A stretch of 41,932 nucleotides of DNA from Bacillota bacterium (GTDB taxonomy: Bacteria; Bacillota; Clostridia; Lachnospirales; Lachnospiraceae), in contig JAEZJV010000015.1 of NCBI GenBank assembly GCA_023415635.1, positions 1 through 41,932 on the forward strand, read 5' to 3'. Below are positions 1 to 8,226 of this stretch, in pieces. How positions within the stretch are numbered: the stretch's first letter is position 1; every line of letters begins with the position of its first letter. The position numbers and the translations under genes are program-made. Under the pieces are notes generated by a model that ran no database searches, had not been told where the DNA came from, and was given only the letters and a program-made list of their open reading frames with translations.

Positions 1-63
1 ATACAGTAATAAAATCTTTCCTCTGAATATAACTACACCACCACAGCTCGTTGCTTCTACCAT
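1..63 (-). CDS. NUDIX hydrolase, N-terminal fragment (cut by window edge)
   Basis: Only the first 21 codons are inside the window, reading leftward from an ATG at 61-63. The peptide begins MVEATSCGGVVIF and continues with RGKILLLY, which matches the start of the NUDIX fold (short strand, GGVV/I, then a hydrophobic strand) in the bis(5'-nucleosyl)-tetraphosphatase-like group. The NUDIX box itself would lie outside, so the activity cannot be confirmed. The start is supported by AGGAGG seven bases upstream (71-76) and a sigma-A-type promoter at 108-136. The family removes nucleoside diphosphates linked to another group; the substrate here is unknown. Confidence 0.65.
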   Translation of the reverse strand, partial: MVEATSCGGVVIFRGKILLLY

Positions 64-107
64 CGCAATGCCTCCTGCTTTTTGGTGTACCATCTTATCT
101 AGATAGA

Positions 108-136
108 AGTATACATCAATGTGCACAGGTTTTCAA
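108..136 (-). promoter_or_regulatory. sigma-A-type promoter for the NUDIX gene
   Basis: On the minus strand: TTGAAA (131-136), a 17-base spacer, TATACT (108-113). It lies about 45 bases upstream of the ATG at 63, so the NUDIX gene has its own promoter separate from the PBP gene ending at 207. Confidence 0.7.
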
Positions 137-206
137 CCCATTATTATTGAAAATAGCATTGAATCATGGTTTGGTAGAGATGAAGATTTAAGAAAAATGG
201 TATAAT

Positions 207-1628
207 TTACTGTTTAAAATATTCCTGAAATATCTTTTGTGCAATGGGTACGGCATATTCACTGCCTGTTCCGACATTCTCAACAATGACACTAACTACG
301 ATCTCCGGTTTCTCATAGGGTGCGAAGCCGATAAACCAGGAATGGGCTTTGCCGTGGGAATTATCTGCAGAACCGGTCTTCCCTGCAGCCTTCTGTTTCA
401 GGTTCTTAAGCTTCGTTGCCGTACCGTCCGTTACTGCCTGGCGCATCATCTCAGAGATGTACTTTACTTCCTCGAAGGTCATAAGTCTTCCAAGCTTCTG
501 GGAAGAATACTGCTTCACTTTTCCTCCCTGAGCATTTTCTATCCTGTCCACTACATAGGGCTTCATCATGACTCCGCCGTTGGCAATGGTAGCGGCAATC
601 ATCGCATTGTGAAGTGGTGTTATCAACGTATTTCCTTGTCCGATCGCAGTCTGCATCTCCTCTCTGACACCGGATTTGCCCTTCTCCAGAGTAAAGCTGC
701 TTACACTGCTGGCCATATTCACAGGCAGTCTGCTATTGAAAAGAAAATCCTCACACAGGCTGCGAAAGGCCGTTATATCGAGATCCTTACCGATGTTGGC
801 AAAGGACGTATTACAGGATTTGGCTAAGGATTCCGTAAGATCTACATCGCCATGGTGCTTTTGATTATGGCAACGAATCGTCATCTTGTCAAATTCCATA
901 CTGCCGGTACAATGATACTCATATTTGGAGAAGAGGGGGTCTTCCCTCATATATTCCAGAGCTGTCAGCACCTTAAAGGTTGAACCCGGGGGATAAAGTC
1001 CCTGAGTTGCTCTGTTTAATAACGGGGCCTTTGAATCCTCATCCGCAATCAGCTCCTCCCATTCCTGATGCACCGTATTCGGGTCAAAGGAAGGCTTTGA
1101 AATCATCGCCAATATCTTACCTGTCGCAGCCTCCATTACCACGGCAGCACCCCGGTTATTCCCCAGAGCATCATAGGCCACCTGCTGTAGATCAGCATCC
1201 AGTGTCGTAACTACATTATCACCTGGACTCTTCTCACCGATCAAATCGGAATACATCACTTCCAAAGAGTTAATATTCGTAGTCAGTAGCCGGATGTTTT
1301 CTGCTTCTTCAATTCCAGTCCTCCCATTATCAAATCGGCCGACAACATGGGCAAAAATCTTTCCATAGGGATAATTTCGTACCTCATTTCCCTTCTCATC
1401 AATCAAGGTTGTTGCCAGGATATCTCCCGTAGAGGAGAGAATGTTACCCCGAATGATTCGCTGTGACAGTACCTCCTGCCGTTTATTATAGCTGTTATTG
1501 ATGATCTCATCACTTTGAAATAGGATATAATACGTAAAATAACCGGCCATCAGAACAAATAAGCCAAGAAAAATATATATAATATGAAACGTCGTCTTTC
1601 TAAATTCCATTGCTCCGTTCTGCTTCAT
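207..1628 (-). CDS. Class B penicillin-binding protein (PbpA/PBP2-like transpeptidase)
   Basis: A 473-residue D,D-transpeptidase that cross-links peptidoglycan outside the membrane. One N-terminal transmembrane segment (about residues 14-36) anchors it. A pedestal region is followed by the penicillin-binding domain with all three active-site motifs: S216-T-F-K219, S271-C-N273 and K417-T-G419. The length suits the short PbpA-like class B enzymes that lack PASTA repeats. The ATG overlaps the stop of the upstream FtsW/RodA gene (ATGA) and has GGAGGG just upstream, so the pair is translationally coupled. That pairing is the usual SEDS glycosyltransferase plus class B transpeptidase unit. Whether it serves elongation, division or sporulation cannot be decided from sequence. 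No clear terminator is seen after the stop. Confidence 0.93.
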   Translation of the reverse strand: MKQNGAMEFRKTTFHIIYIFLGLFVLMAGYFTYYILFQSDEIINNSYNKRQEVLSQRIIRGNILSSTGDILATTLIDEKGNEVRNYPYGKIFAHVVGRFDNGRTGIEEAENIRLLTTNINSLEVMYSDLIGEKSPGDNVVTTLDADLQQVAYDALGNNRGAAVVMEAATGKILAMISKPSFDPNTVHQEWEELIADEDSKAPLLNRATQGLYPPGSTFKVLTALEYMREDPLFSKYEYHCTGSMEFDKMTIRCHNQKHHGDVDLTESLAKSCNTSFANIGKDLDITAFRSLCEDFLFNSRLPVNMASSVSSFTLEKGKSGVREEMQTAIGQGNTLITPLHNAMIAATIANGGVMMKPYVVDRIENAQGGKVKQYSSQKLGRLMTFEEVKYISEMMRQAVTDGTATKLKNLKQKAAGKTGSADNSHGKAHSWFIGFAPYEKPEIVVSVIVENVGTGSEYAVPIAQKIFQEYFKQ

Positions 1629-3010
1629 TGATCGCCCTCCGAACTTTGCCAGGACCTCTGCTGTTCCGGCTCCGGCCCAGCTGCACTGAGTTCCCCGAAC
1701 CCTTTCTCCCTGGGCTTATTCTTACCCGCCAGATGCACCCCCTGAAGAATCATGAACATAATCACCACAGACAGGGCTGAGCTGCCCCCTCTGCTAACCA
1801 GCGGAAGTGTGACTCCGGTAGAAGGAATGAACTTTATCACTCCGCCAATGGACAGAAAGACCTGGAAGCCAAACATTACCGCAAAACCGATGGGCAGCAG
1901 ACGAAGGAATACCTCCTCCTGTTCCAGTGCGATATTGAAGAACATGATAAAGCAGCTGATAAATATCAATATGATACAGATGGCAAACAATCCTCCCAGT
2001 TCTTCAGAAATGGCTGAAAAGATAAAGTCACTGTCTACGACGGGAATATCCGTGGGCAATCCACGGTTCAGCCCCATACCAAACCATCCCCCTGTACCGA
2101 TAGCAAATAAGGATTGAGTTATCTGATACCCTTCCCGATCAATATAATCAAAGGGATTCTTCCAGGCAAGCACTCTGACCTGGACATGGCTGAACAAACG
2201 GTATGCCACTACGGCCGCCAGACTTCCACCCAGCAATCCGGATAATAAGTAAAGAGGTTTGGCAGTCGCTGCGTACAGCATAAAGATATAAGTAACAAAA
2301 AAAAGCAGAGCTCCTCCCAAATCTCTCTGAAGCACCAGAATAATCACCGTGGCTCCTGCGATTGCAGTAATTACGCAGACTTGTCGAAAGCTCGTTCCTT
2401 CCCGGAGCAGAGCTGCTATTCCGAATACGTACAGCAGCTTGACAAATTCCGAAGGCTGTATCGAAATCCCTGCTATCATCAACCAGTTGGTTGCTCCGTT
2501 GCTGGTAACTCCAAGCAATAGCACAATCATCAGAGCTGCAATACCTGCACCGACATAAATCCAGCCGTAACGCTTTAGGGCATCATAGCTTTGTATGATA
2601 TATGGTACGGCAAGACAGAGCAGGAAAGAGACGGCGTATATAATAGCCTGCCTGACCGCCTTATCATAAGACAACCTGACCTGTATAATAAAACCGATAA
2701 CCAGCAGCATCTGCATGTTGAGCAGCAAAGGCCTAGACAACTTGGGATAAATATACTGATATAAGGTTAGTACCAGAATAAGCAGTAGCAGCTCTCCAAG
2801 ATATAGATAGATCAGCTTCAACTCAGATCTTTGAAAAAACAACGAGAAAAAACCAAAAAAATGCATCAGGAATATTAAAGCGGTCAGAGCGACATAGGTT
2901 CTTTCCTGTTGCTTCTTCGTCTTCAATCGGAATACGTGAAAGCTGTAATACGTATAGATTCCGATTAACAAAAGCATCATGTATTTAATTAGTTCAACGA
3001 TCAGATTCAA
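1625..3010 (-). CDS. SEDS-family peptidoglycan glycosyltransferase (FtsW/RodA/SpoVE)
   Basis: A 461-residue polytopic membrane protein of the SEDS family, which polymerises lipid II together with a class B PBP. Family signatures seen are QRDLGGALLFF near the middle, NPFDYIDREGYQITQS followed by GGWFGMGLNRG, a DSDFIFSAISEELG segment, and a C-terminal GGSSALS in the last helices. About 50 N-terminal residues form extra hydrophobic segments before the core. The start is taken as TTG at 3008-3010 because GGAGG lies seven bases upstream and the first internal ATG (residue 11) is inside the first membrane helix. Its stop overlaps the start of the PBP gene. FtsW, RodA and SpoVE cannot be told apart here. 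Confidence 0.92.
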   Translation of the reverse strand: MNLIVELIKYMMLLLIGIYTYYSFHVFRLKTKKQQERTYVALTALIFLMHFFGFFSLFFQRSELKLIYLYLGELLLLILVLTLYQYIYPKLSRPLLLNMQMLLVIGFIIQVRLSYDKAVRQAIIYAVSFLLCLAVPYIIQSYDALKRYGWIYVGAGIAALMIVLLLGVTSNGATNWLMIAGISIQPSEFVKLLYVFGIAALLREGTSFRQVCVITAIAGATVIILVLQRDLGGALLFFVTYIFMLYAATAKPLYLLSGLLGGSLAAVVAYRLFSHVQVRVLAWKNPFDYIDREGYQITQSLFAIGTGGWFGMGLNRGLPTDIPVVDSDFIFSAISEELGGLFAICIILIFISCFIMFFNIALEQEEVFLRLLPIGFAVMFGFQVFLSIGGVIKFIPSTGVTLPLVSRGGSSALSVVIMFMILQGVHLAGKNKPREKGFGELSAAGPEPEQQRSWQSSEGDQ

Positions 3011-3097
3011 AGAACCACCTCCCTGTAGAACAATATAATCCCTTATTTTTCAGATATAATTCTACATTTAGTTTTCAGAGCTTTAAGATGCTTTTCC

Positions 3098-5575
3098 TTA
3101 GAGCATTCCGCGTTTAAAATGGCCTGTCGTATAATCTATAAGCTCAAACGAAGATTTTCTTCCGTAATAGAAGACCTCTATAAAGGCAGTCAGTATCTTT
3201 TTCATCTCTTCCCTATTTTCCTTAGTAAAATCCAGGCGTAAACTCCTGGGCTGAAGTCTTCTTATTTCTTCCGCCTGCTTTAGTAACGATAATGGCTGAC
3301 TGTTATAGATAATATTATAGCAGCTCCTGCAATTAGCCTGAATGAAAAAGCTTTTGCCCAGACGATCGATCAGTCTGCCGTAATTCTCCTGTTCCTGTCT
3401 GCGGCAGCCCTTCGTGCTTTCATAGAGGCACTGAGCCGAGATCATCACCGGCTGATAGCCATAAACAATAAGGTCACTATCTTCGATCCCAAGGGACCGA
3501 AGCTCCTGGTAATTCAATTCTATCGGAGCAGTATAATTACTGATACCAAGCTCACGATATAGACTTTTTGCTTCTGTGTTGCAGATGTACATATTATAGT
3601 TAAGAATGAGTTTCTTCCTGCTTTCATATAATCCTAACGAACTAAGCAAAGCAATTTCTTCAAGGTTTTTCAGAATAAAGCCTGTAATTGCCGGTGAAGC
3701 TGCAATTTCATTTAACTCCTGGCTTAGCTTCTCATATATATTGGAACGACAAATTTGGGGGAGGCTTATATAACACTCCTTTCCCTGCTCATATGCCTTA
3801 TGCGCCATCTCTGTAAGCTCTGTTGTATCAAATCTGTCATACTCTGCATAAACGGACGCAATCTCAGAATAACACAGCGCTTCTTCGAATTGCTCCTTGG
3901 TCTGTACCAGAATACTCAATCGTGTTCTGTACGGCTGATTTCCCACCACTGTTTTATCGTTTATTAACTCCTGATAGGTAGCCGCCTTTCTTACGTGATT
4001 TTGTAATACCGCTTGCCTTAAGCCCTCCAGTGCCTCTCTCCGAATTTCATTCAGCCAGGCTACCGGAACGAAGACATTCTCATCCTTTTCTATGATAAGA
4101 CGCTCAAAATAATACAAGGTATCCCCTGTCTTTTCAATCGGTGCGGACAGCTTCTCTTTCGCCATTGGCTGTCTCTGCGCCATCTGAACCTCTTCCTTTC
4201 TCGCCGTAAAGGAATTATTCTGCCAAGTGACGGTAAGGGTTAACGGTTCTCCGATTCTTGCATACAGGGTTCCTATTATTCCAAGTTTTTTATCCTTTTT
4301 CAGATAATCCGACTCCAATTGTTCCAAAAGCCGGTTATTTTTTGTACGGAATACTTCGTTGCCAATCCGGATGCTGTCCGTACTGTTTTGATTACCCGCT
4401 TCACGTTTATCTCTTTTGTCCTCCTGTCTTTTACCGATGTAGGTTGTGAGGAACTCTCCGGGAGCATGGTTATCCTTTACCGTAAACTCATATCCTTCTT
4501 CCGCTCGAAACCTGATTTCCAGAACATCTTGAGCGTTCAACTCTTCTTTTATGGCAATCGTCACTTCACCGTTACGAATTGCAGTTACCTCGCCGACCGA
4601 TATACCACTGTGATTCGGCCTATATAAAGACATCATGCTTTTTCCATGATAGGTCCTGGCGTAACCCTCTGAGAAACCTCCCCGATTATAGATATCCTGA
4701 AGCTTTTGCATATCCTTTTGACAGGTATCCGTCATCAGATAATCGGTATAATACTCTTTACCCTGTTCCAGATAAATATCCGTGTATTTCCGATAGATGA
4801 AAGACACTTCTGCCGCATATTCCGGTCGTTTCATCCTACCCTCTATTTTAAAGGAATTGATCCCCGCCTCAACAAGCTCCGGGAGGATCGCAATTGTATT
4901 CATATCCTTAGGACTGAGAAGATATTTCTCCTGCTGCGTTGACAGCTTTTCTCTTTCAGCGAAGAATTGATACGGCATACGGCAGGGCTGAGCACATCTG
5001 CCACGGTTACCGCTTCTTCCACCAATCATACTGCTCATCAGACATTGTCCCGAATAACAGTAGCATAATGCTCCATGAACAAAGGTCTCTATCTCTAGCG
5101 ACGTATTTTCTCGGATTGTCTTAATTTCCTGAAGGCTCAGCTCTCTGGGGGTTACTAATCGGGTCACTCCATATTTATTAAGCAGATTAGCTCCCTGCGC
5201 CATTGTCAGGGTCATCTGTGTACTGGCATGGATTGGAAGCTCCGGAAAATTTCTATGAATAAAATTCAGCACTCCCATATCCTGGACAATGACAGCATCC
5301 AATCCTCTTTCATAATACCTCTCTAGAAATCCAAACAATTGAGAAGTAATTTCCTTCTCTTTGAGCAATGTGTTTACCGTCAGATAGAGTCTCTTATCCC
5401 TGATATGTGCCTCCTCGATTGCTTGAAGCAGCAGCTCTTCTGTCAGATTATCAGCATATGCCCTTGCTCCAAAGCTGCTGCCACCGATATATACTGCATC
5501 ACAGCCTGCATTCATAGCGGCTCTCATACCATCATAGGATCCGGCAGGGGCCAGTATTTCTATTTTTCTCTTCAT
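3098..5575 (-). CDS. Large U32 family protein (RlhA-like, with DUF3656-type region)
   Basis: An 825-residue protein. The N-terminus (MKRKIEILAPAGS) and the cysteine pattern C171, C173, C178, then GNRGRC194AQPC198R are typical of U32 'collagenase-like' proteins, which in characterised cases are iron-sulfur RNA hydroxylases (TrhP on tRNA, RlhA on 23S rRNA C2501). The long C-terminal extension, with another cysteine group (GCRR ... NCRSC), matches the RlhA-type architecture rather than the roughly 400-residue TrhP type. It is therefore better read as a probable rRNA-modifying enzyme than a protease, although many databases still say peptidase. The start agrees with the family, but no Shine-Dalgarno lies directly before it (see 5576-5615). 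The neighbours zapA and ftsW give no functional hint. Confidence 0.88.
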   Translation of the reverse strand: MKRKIEILAPAGSYDGMRAAMNAGCDAVYIGGSSFGARAYADNLTEELLLQAIEEAHIRDKRLYLTVNTLLKEKEITSQLFGFLERYYERGLDAVIVQDMGVLNFIHRNFPELPIHASTQMTLTMAQGANLLNKYGVTRLVTPRELSLQEIKTIRENTSLEIETFVHGALCYCYSGQCLMSSMIGGRSGNRGRCAQPCRMPYQFFAEREKLSTQQEKYLLSPKDMNTIAILPELVEAGINSFKIEGRMKRPEYAAEVSFIYRKYTDIYLEQGKEYYTDYLMTDTCQKDMQKLQDIYNRGGFSEGYARTYHGKSMMSLYRPNHSGISVGEVTAIRNGEVTIAIKEELNAQDVLEIRFRAEEGYEFTVKDNHAPGEFLTTYIGKRQEDKRDKREAGNQNSTDSIRIGNEVFRTKNNRLLEQLESDYLKKDKKLGIIGTLYARIGEPLTLTVTWQNNSFTARKEEVQMAQRQPMAKEKLSAPIEKTGDTLYYFERLIIEKDENVFVPVAWLNEIRREALEGLRQAVLQNHVRKAATYQELINDKTVVGNQPYRTRLSILVQTKEQFEEALCYSEIASVYAEYDRFDTTELTEMAHKAYEQGKECYISLPQICRSNIYEKLSQELNEIAASPAITGFILKNLEEIALLSSLGLYESRKKLILNYNMYICNTEAKSLYRELGISNYTAPIELNYQELRSLGIEDSDLIVYGYQPVMISAQCLYESTKGCRRQEQENYGRLIDRLGKSFFIQANCRSCYNIIYNSQPLSLLKQAEEIRRLQPRSLRLDFTKENREEMKKILTAFIEVFYYGRKSSFELIDYTTGHFKRGML

Positions 5576-5615
5576 CTATATCAGCTGTCTGGTTAAATCC
5601 GACAGTTACTCCTTT
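5576..5615 (-). promoter_or_regulatory. Leader with distant Shine-Dalgarno and hairpin before the U32 start
   Basis: On the minus strand AAAGGAGT (5608-5615) is followed by a hairpin, stem CTGTC/GACAG at 5601-5605 and 5585-5589 extended by GG/CC with one bulged base, then nine bases and the ATG at 5575. The ribosome site is too far from the ATG in linear distance (over 30 bases) but would come near it if the hairpin forms. This is a structural inference only. Confidence 0.3.
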
Positions 5616-5755
5616 CTGTTTCATACTTAGGCTGGTGAAGCCTGAATGGCTTTCATCTTTGAATGTATTGAAAAGGGCTGCCCTTCTCCTCCAAAGCGTT
5701 TCGGGATTATGCTCCCACACATTTTGGTGATTTAGACAGCCTGATATCTTTTGTG

Positions 5756-6169
5756 TTATCTTTTTTTCTCGTTTTCTGTGAGCTCTGCTTCTAATCGAAT
5801 GATTTTTTTCTGAGCATCATACAACTCCTTTTTCAGTTCCTCGACTTCCTTTTGGGCTGCTTCCAATTTGGTCTGGGAAGAAATCACCTCATGCTTAAGA
5901 TCAAATATCTCATTGCTTTTAATCTCGTTCTCGGTTTCGATTTCCTTAGTCTTTAGCTTTGTTTTATAATAATCATCTGCAATATTAATCTGCATCAGGA
6001 TATTTTTGAGATCGGAATCTAGAAATTTATATGCATCCTTATTACGAAACTCCGCATGCTTATTGTTGATATAGGAAGCGATCTTCTGAAGATATTCCTC
6101 ACTTTCGTAACCACTTAAAGTATATCGCTTATTATTGATTATAACCTCAATATCGTGATACTTATTCAT
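5756..6169 (-). CDS. zapA: Cell division protein ZapA
   Basis: A 137-residue ZapA homologue, the FtsZ-associated protein that bundles protofilaments at the division ring. The N-terminal domain begins MNKYHDIEVIINNKRYTLSG, the typical ZapA opening, followed by a helix and a long charged coiled coil from about residue 75 to the end (heptad-like runs of E, K and L), longer than in the shortest ZapA proteins. The ATG at 6167-6169 is preferred over an in-frame ATG eight codons upstream because GGGAGG sits seven bases before it. A good sigma-A promoter is at 6229-6257. A 180-base spacer separates it from the U32 gene. Confidence 0.88.
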   Translation of the reverse strand: MNKYHDIEVIINNKRYTLSGYESEEYLQKIASYINNKHAEFRNKDAYKFLDSDLKNILMQINIADDYYKTKLKTKEIETENEIKSNEIFDLKHEVISSQTKLEAAQKEVEELKKELYDAQKKIIRLEAELTENEKKR

Positions 6170-6228
6170 CTCTTCGCCTCCCAATTGTACCATAATTCTT
6201 CCAAAACACCGATTATTCCGTCAGAATC

Positions 6229-6257
6229 ATTATATCCTATATAATATTTGTTTACAA
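6229..6257 (-). promoter_or_regulatory. sigma-A-type promoter for zapA
   Basis: Minus strand TTGTAA (6252-6257), 17-base spacer, TATAAT (6229-6234). It lies in the 95-base gap between ruvB and zapA, about 60 bases before the zapA ATG, so zapA and downstream genes can be expressed independently of ruvAB. Confidence 0.65.
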
Positions 6258-6264
6258 GTACAGA

Positions 6265-7257
6265 TTAACAGTGGAGTCCGATATGCTGGTAAGCCAGCTC
6301 CGATGCAACCCGGCCTCTCGGAGTACGCAGAATGAGTCCATTTTGCACAAGATACGGTTCATATACCTCTTCGATCGTACCGACATCCTCACCTATGGTA
6401 GTAGCCACCGCTTCAATTCCAACGGGACCTCCACCGAACTTCTCTATCATGGTTACCAGTATCTCCCTGTCGATATGATCCAGTCCAAGCTTGTCCACCT
6501 CCAGCAGGTCAAGTGCAAAGCCTGCAACCTCCTTGGTAATTCTTCCATCATATTTCACCTGTGCAAAGTCACGTACTCTTTTTAGTAGGCGGTTTGCAAG
6601 ACGTGGTGTTCCTCTGGAACGGCGTGCCAGCTCGATTGCTCCTTCCTCCTCGATCCTTACCTGCAGAATATCGGCAGAGTGCATGATAATCCGCTTTAAT
6701 TCCTCGATCGTATAAAAATCCAGTCTGCTGACAACACCAAATCGGTCTCTGAGTGGCGGAGTCAGCATACCTGCACGTGTTGTTGCCCCAACCAGCGTAA
6801 ATTTCGGAAGATCGATACGGATGGATTTTGCAGTAGAGCCCTTACCGATGATGATATCAATTGCATAGTCCTCCATAGCCGGGTACAGCAGCTCCTCAAC
6901 CTGGCGGTTCAACCGGTGAATCTCATCCACAAAAAGCACATCTCCTTCCTGAAGATTATTCAGAATAGCAGCCATCTCACCGGGCTTCTCGATTGCAGGG
7001 CCGGAAGTAATCTTGATATTAACTCCCATCTCATTGGCGATAATTCCTGCCAAAGTAGTCTTTCCCAGTCCAGGAGGTCCAAAAAACAGAACATGGTCAA
7101 GAACTTCATTTCTCTGTTTCGCAGCCTCAATATAGATTTTTAGATTCTCCTTGACCTTTACCTGCCCGATATAGTCCTTTAAGAGCTGCGGCCGCAGGGA
7201 ACCCTCCAATCTTCTGTCTTCCTCTGTAAACTCAGTTGTAATCATCCTTTTCGCCAT
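6265..7257 (-). CDS. ruvB: Holliday junction branch migration DNA helicase RuvB
   Basis: A 330-residue AAA+ motor that drives branch migration with RuvA. Visible motifs are Walker A GPPGLGKTT (residues 60-68), Walker B/DEIH (111-114), the sensor segment GATTRAG (157-163), an LRDRFG arginine-finger region near 169-174, and the C-terminal winged-helix domain. Length and sequence are ordinary for the family. AAGGAG lies five bases before the ATG. The gene follows ruvA by 17 bases, the usual ruvAB operon order. No ruvC is in the window, as in most Firmicutes, where RecU does that job. Confidence 0.98.
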   Translation of the reverse strand: MAKRMITTEFTEEDRRLEGSLRPQLLKDYIGQVKVKENLKIYIEAAKQRNEVLDHVLFFGPPGLGKTTLAGIIANEMGVNIKITSGPAIEKPGEMAAILNNLQEGDVLFVDEIHRLNRQVEELLYPAMEDYAIDIIIGKGSTAKSIRIDLPKFTLVGATTRAGMLTPPLRDRFGVVSRLDFYTIEELKRIIMHSADILQVRIEEEGAIELARRSRGTPRLANRLLKRVRDFAQVKYDGRITKEVAGFALDLLEVDKLGLDHIDREILVTMIEKFGGGPVGIEAVATTIGEDVGTIEEVYEPYLVQNGLILRTPRGRVASELAYQHIGLHC

Positions 7258-7274
7258 AGTAACTCCTTAATATT

Positions 7275-7880
7275 TTACATCTTTTTCAGACATAGCTTCA
7301 GAAGCTGTTCCGAGGTCATATCCTCCGTAATTTCCACCTGATTGACAATCTTCAAAGCATCGGAGGCGGAATATCCCAGCACTGTGAGTGCCTGGAGCGC
7401 TTCCTCCTTCAAGCTGTAGATACCTGAATCGGTCCGGCTCTCGGTCAGATTCATCAGCTTCTGTTCAAAGGCTGTCTCCAGCTTGAACTTATCTTTTAAT
7501 TCCAGAATCAGCTTGCTTGCTGTTTTATTCCCAATACCAGGTGCCTTAGCTATTGTCTTCGCATCCTCCGCAAGTACAGCAAAACGGATATCATCTGCCG
7601 TAATGGTGGATAGTATTCCGAGAGCCCCCTTGGGACCGATACCATTCACCGTAATCAGTAGCTTAAATACCTCGAGATCATCTTTCGTCAGAAAACCAAA
7701 GAGACTGATGGCATCTTCTCTGACGTGAAGATACGTATAAAGCTTGACCGCACTGCCTTTACACGGCAGCTCCATAATTGTCTTGGAGGGCAGTGCCACT
7801 TCATAGCCGATATTTCCGACTTCAATCACAACATAGCCTTCCTTTATCTCAGCTAATTCACCTTTTAGATATCCAATCAT
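7275..7880 (-). CDS. ruvA: Holliday junction branch migration protein RuvA
   Basis: A 201-residue RuvA: the N-terminal OB-fold (MIGYLKGELAEIKEGYVVIEVGNIGYEV), the tandem helix-hairpin-helix region (LLITVNGIGPKGALGIL and AKAPGIGNKTASKLILELKDK), and the C-terminal domain III that contacts RuvB after a flexible linker. It binds four-way junctions as a tetramer and loads RuvB. The ribosome site is weak: only GAG about nine bases before the ATG, while a better AAGGGGGA lies further upstream beyond a small AACAG/CTGTT hairpin. It precedes ruvB by 17 bases and follows the YvyF-like gene by 69 bases. Confidence 0.97.
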   Translation of the reverse strand: MIGYLKGELAEIKEGYVVIEVGNIGYEVALPSKTIMELPCKGSAVKLYTYLHVREDAISLFGFLTKDDLEVFKLLITVNGIGPKGALGILSTITADDIRFAVLAEDAKTIAKAPGIGNKTASKLILELKDKFKLETAFEQKLMNLTESRTDSGIYSLKEEALQALTVLGYSASDALKIVNQVEITEDMTSEQLLKLCLKKM

Positions 7881-7949
7881 ATGTCATAACTCAACAGCCT
7901 CACTGTTAAGCTTCCCCCTTATCACAGTTTTCCTTAATCCTTACGAGGT

Positions 7950-8201
7950 TCAATCCATAAGCTTCTCAAAATGCCCTTTCGAAATATTCAGCCGTCCTTC
8001 TTTTAAGTAGTTCAATACCTCATATGCAGTAATGCCCAGTGCCTCGGAAATCTGAATAGCATTACTGTTGGGGTACTCCTTCAGATATGCTTCAATATCG
8101 TCAAAATGGTCATTGTCTATTTGCTTACAATTATCGCAGGAATAAGCCTTAAATCTGGAACTGAAAATCTTATGGCAGTGTTTACATACATTGTTATACA
8201 T
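7950..8201 (-). CDS. YvyF-like zinc-ribbon/HTH small protein (flagellar operon protein family)
   Basis: An 83-residue protein with an N-terminal zinc ribbon (C6-K-H-C9 and C22-D-N-C25) and a following helix-turn-helix-like part (IQISEALGITAYEVLNYLKEGRL) typical of MerR-like recognition helices. This architecture matches the YvyF/TIGR03826 family, found in flagellar operons of Bacilli and Clostridia, but no other flagellar gene is in the window. The role is unproven and may be DNA binding. The start has GGAGG five bases upstream. Only 25 bases separate it from the cls-like gene upstream, so the two are probably co-transcribed, and ruvAB may share the transcript. Confidence 0.75.
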   Translation of the reverse strand: MYNNVCKHCHKIFSSRFKAYSCDNCKQIDNDHFDDIEAYLKEYPNSNAIQISEALGITAYEVLNYLKEGRLNISKGHFEKLMD

Positions 8202-8226
8202 GGAGTCCTCCTCTTATATGAACCTC

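Noticed and set aside
237..827. 196-codon plus-strand frame opposite the PBP gene
   Set aside because: Antisense shadow of a well-supported penicillin-binding protein with all catalytic motifs; the codons only mirror the real frame.
5532..5720. 62-codon minus-strand frame upstream of and overlapping the U32 gene start
   Set aside because: It starts at a GTG without a ribosome site and runs out of frame into the U32 gene. Treated as leader sequence, not a gene.
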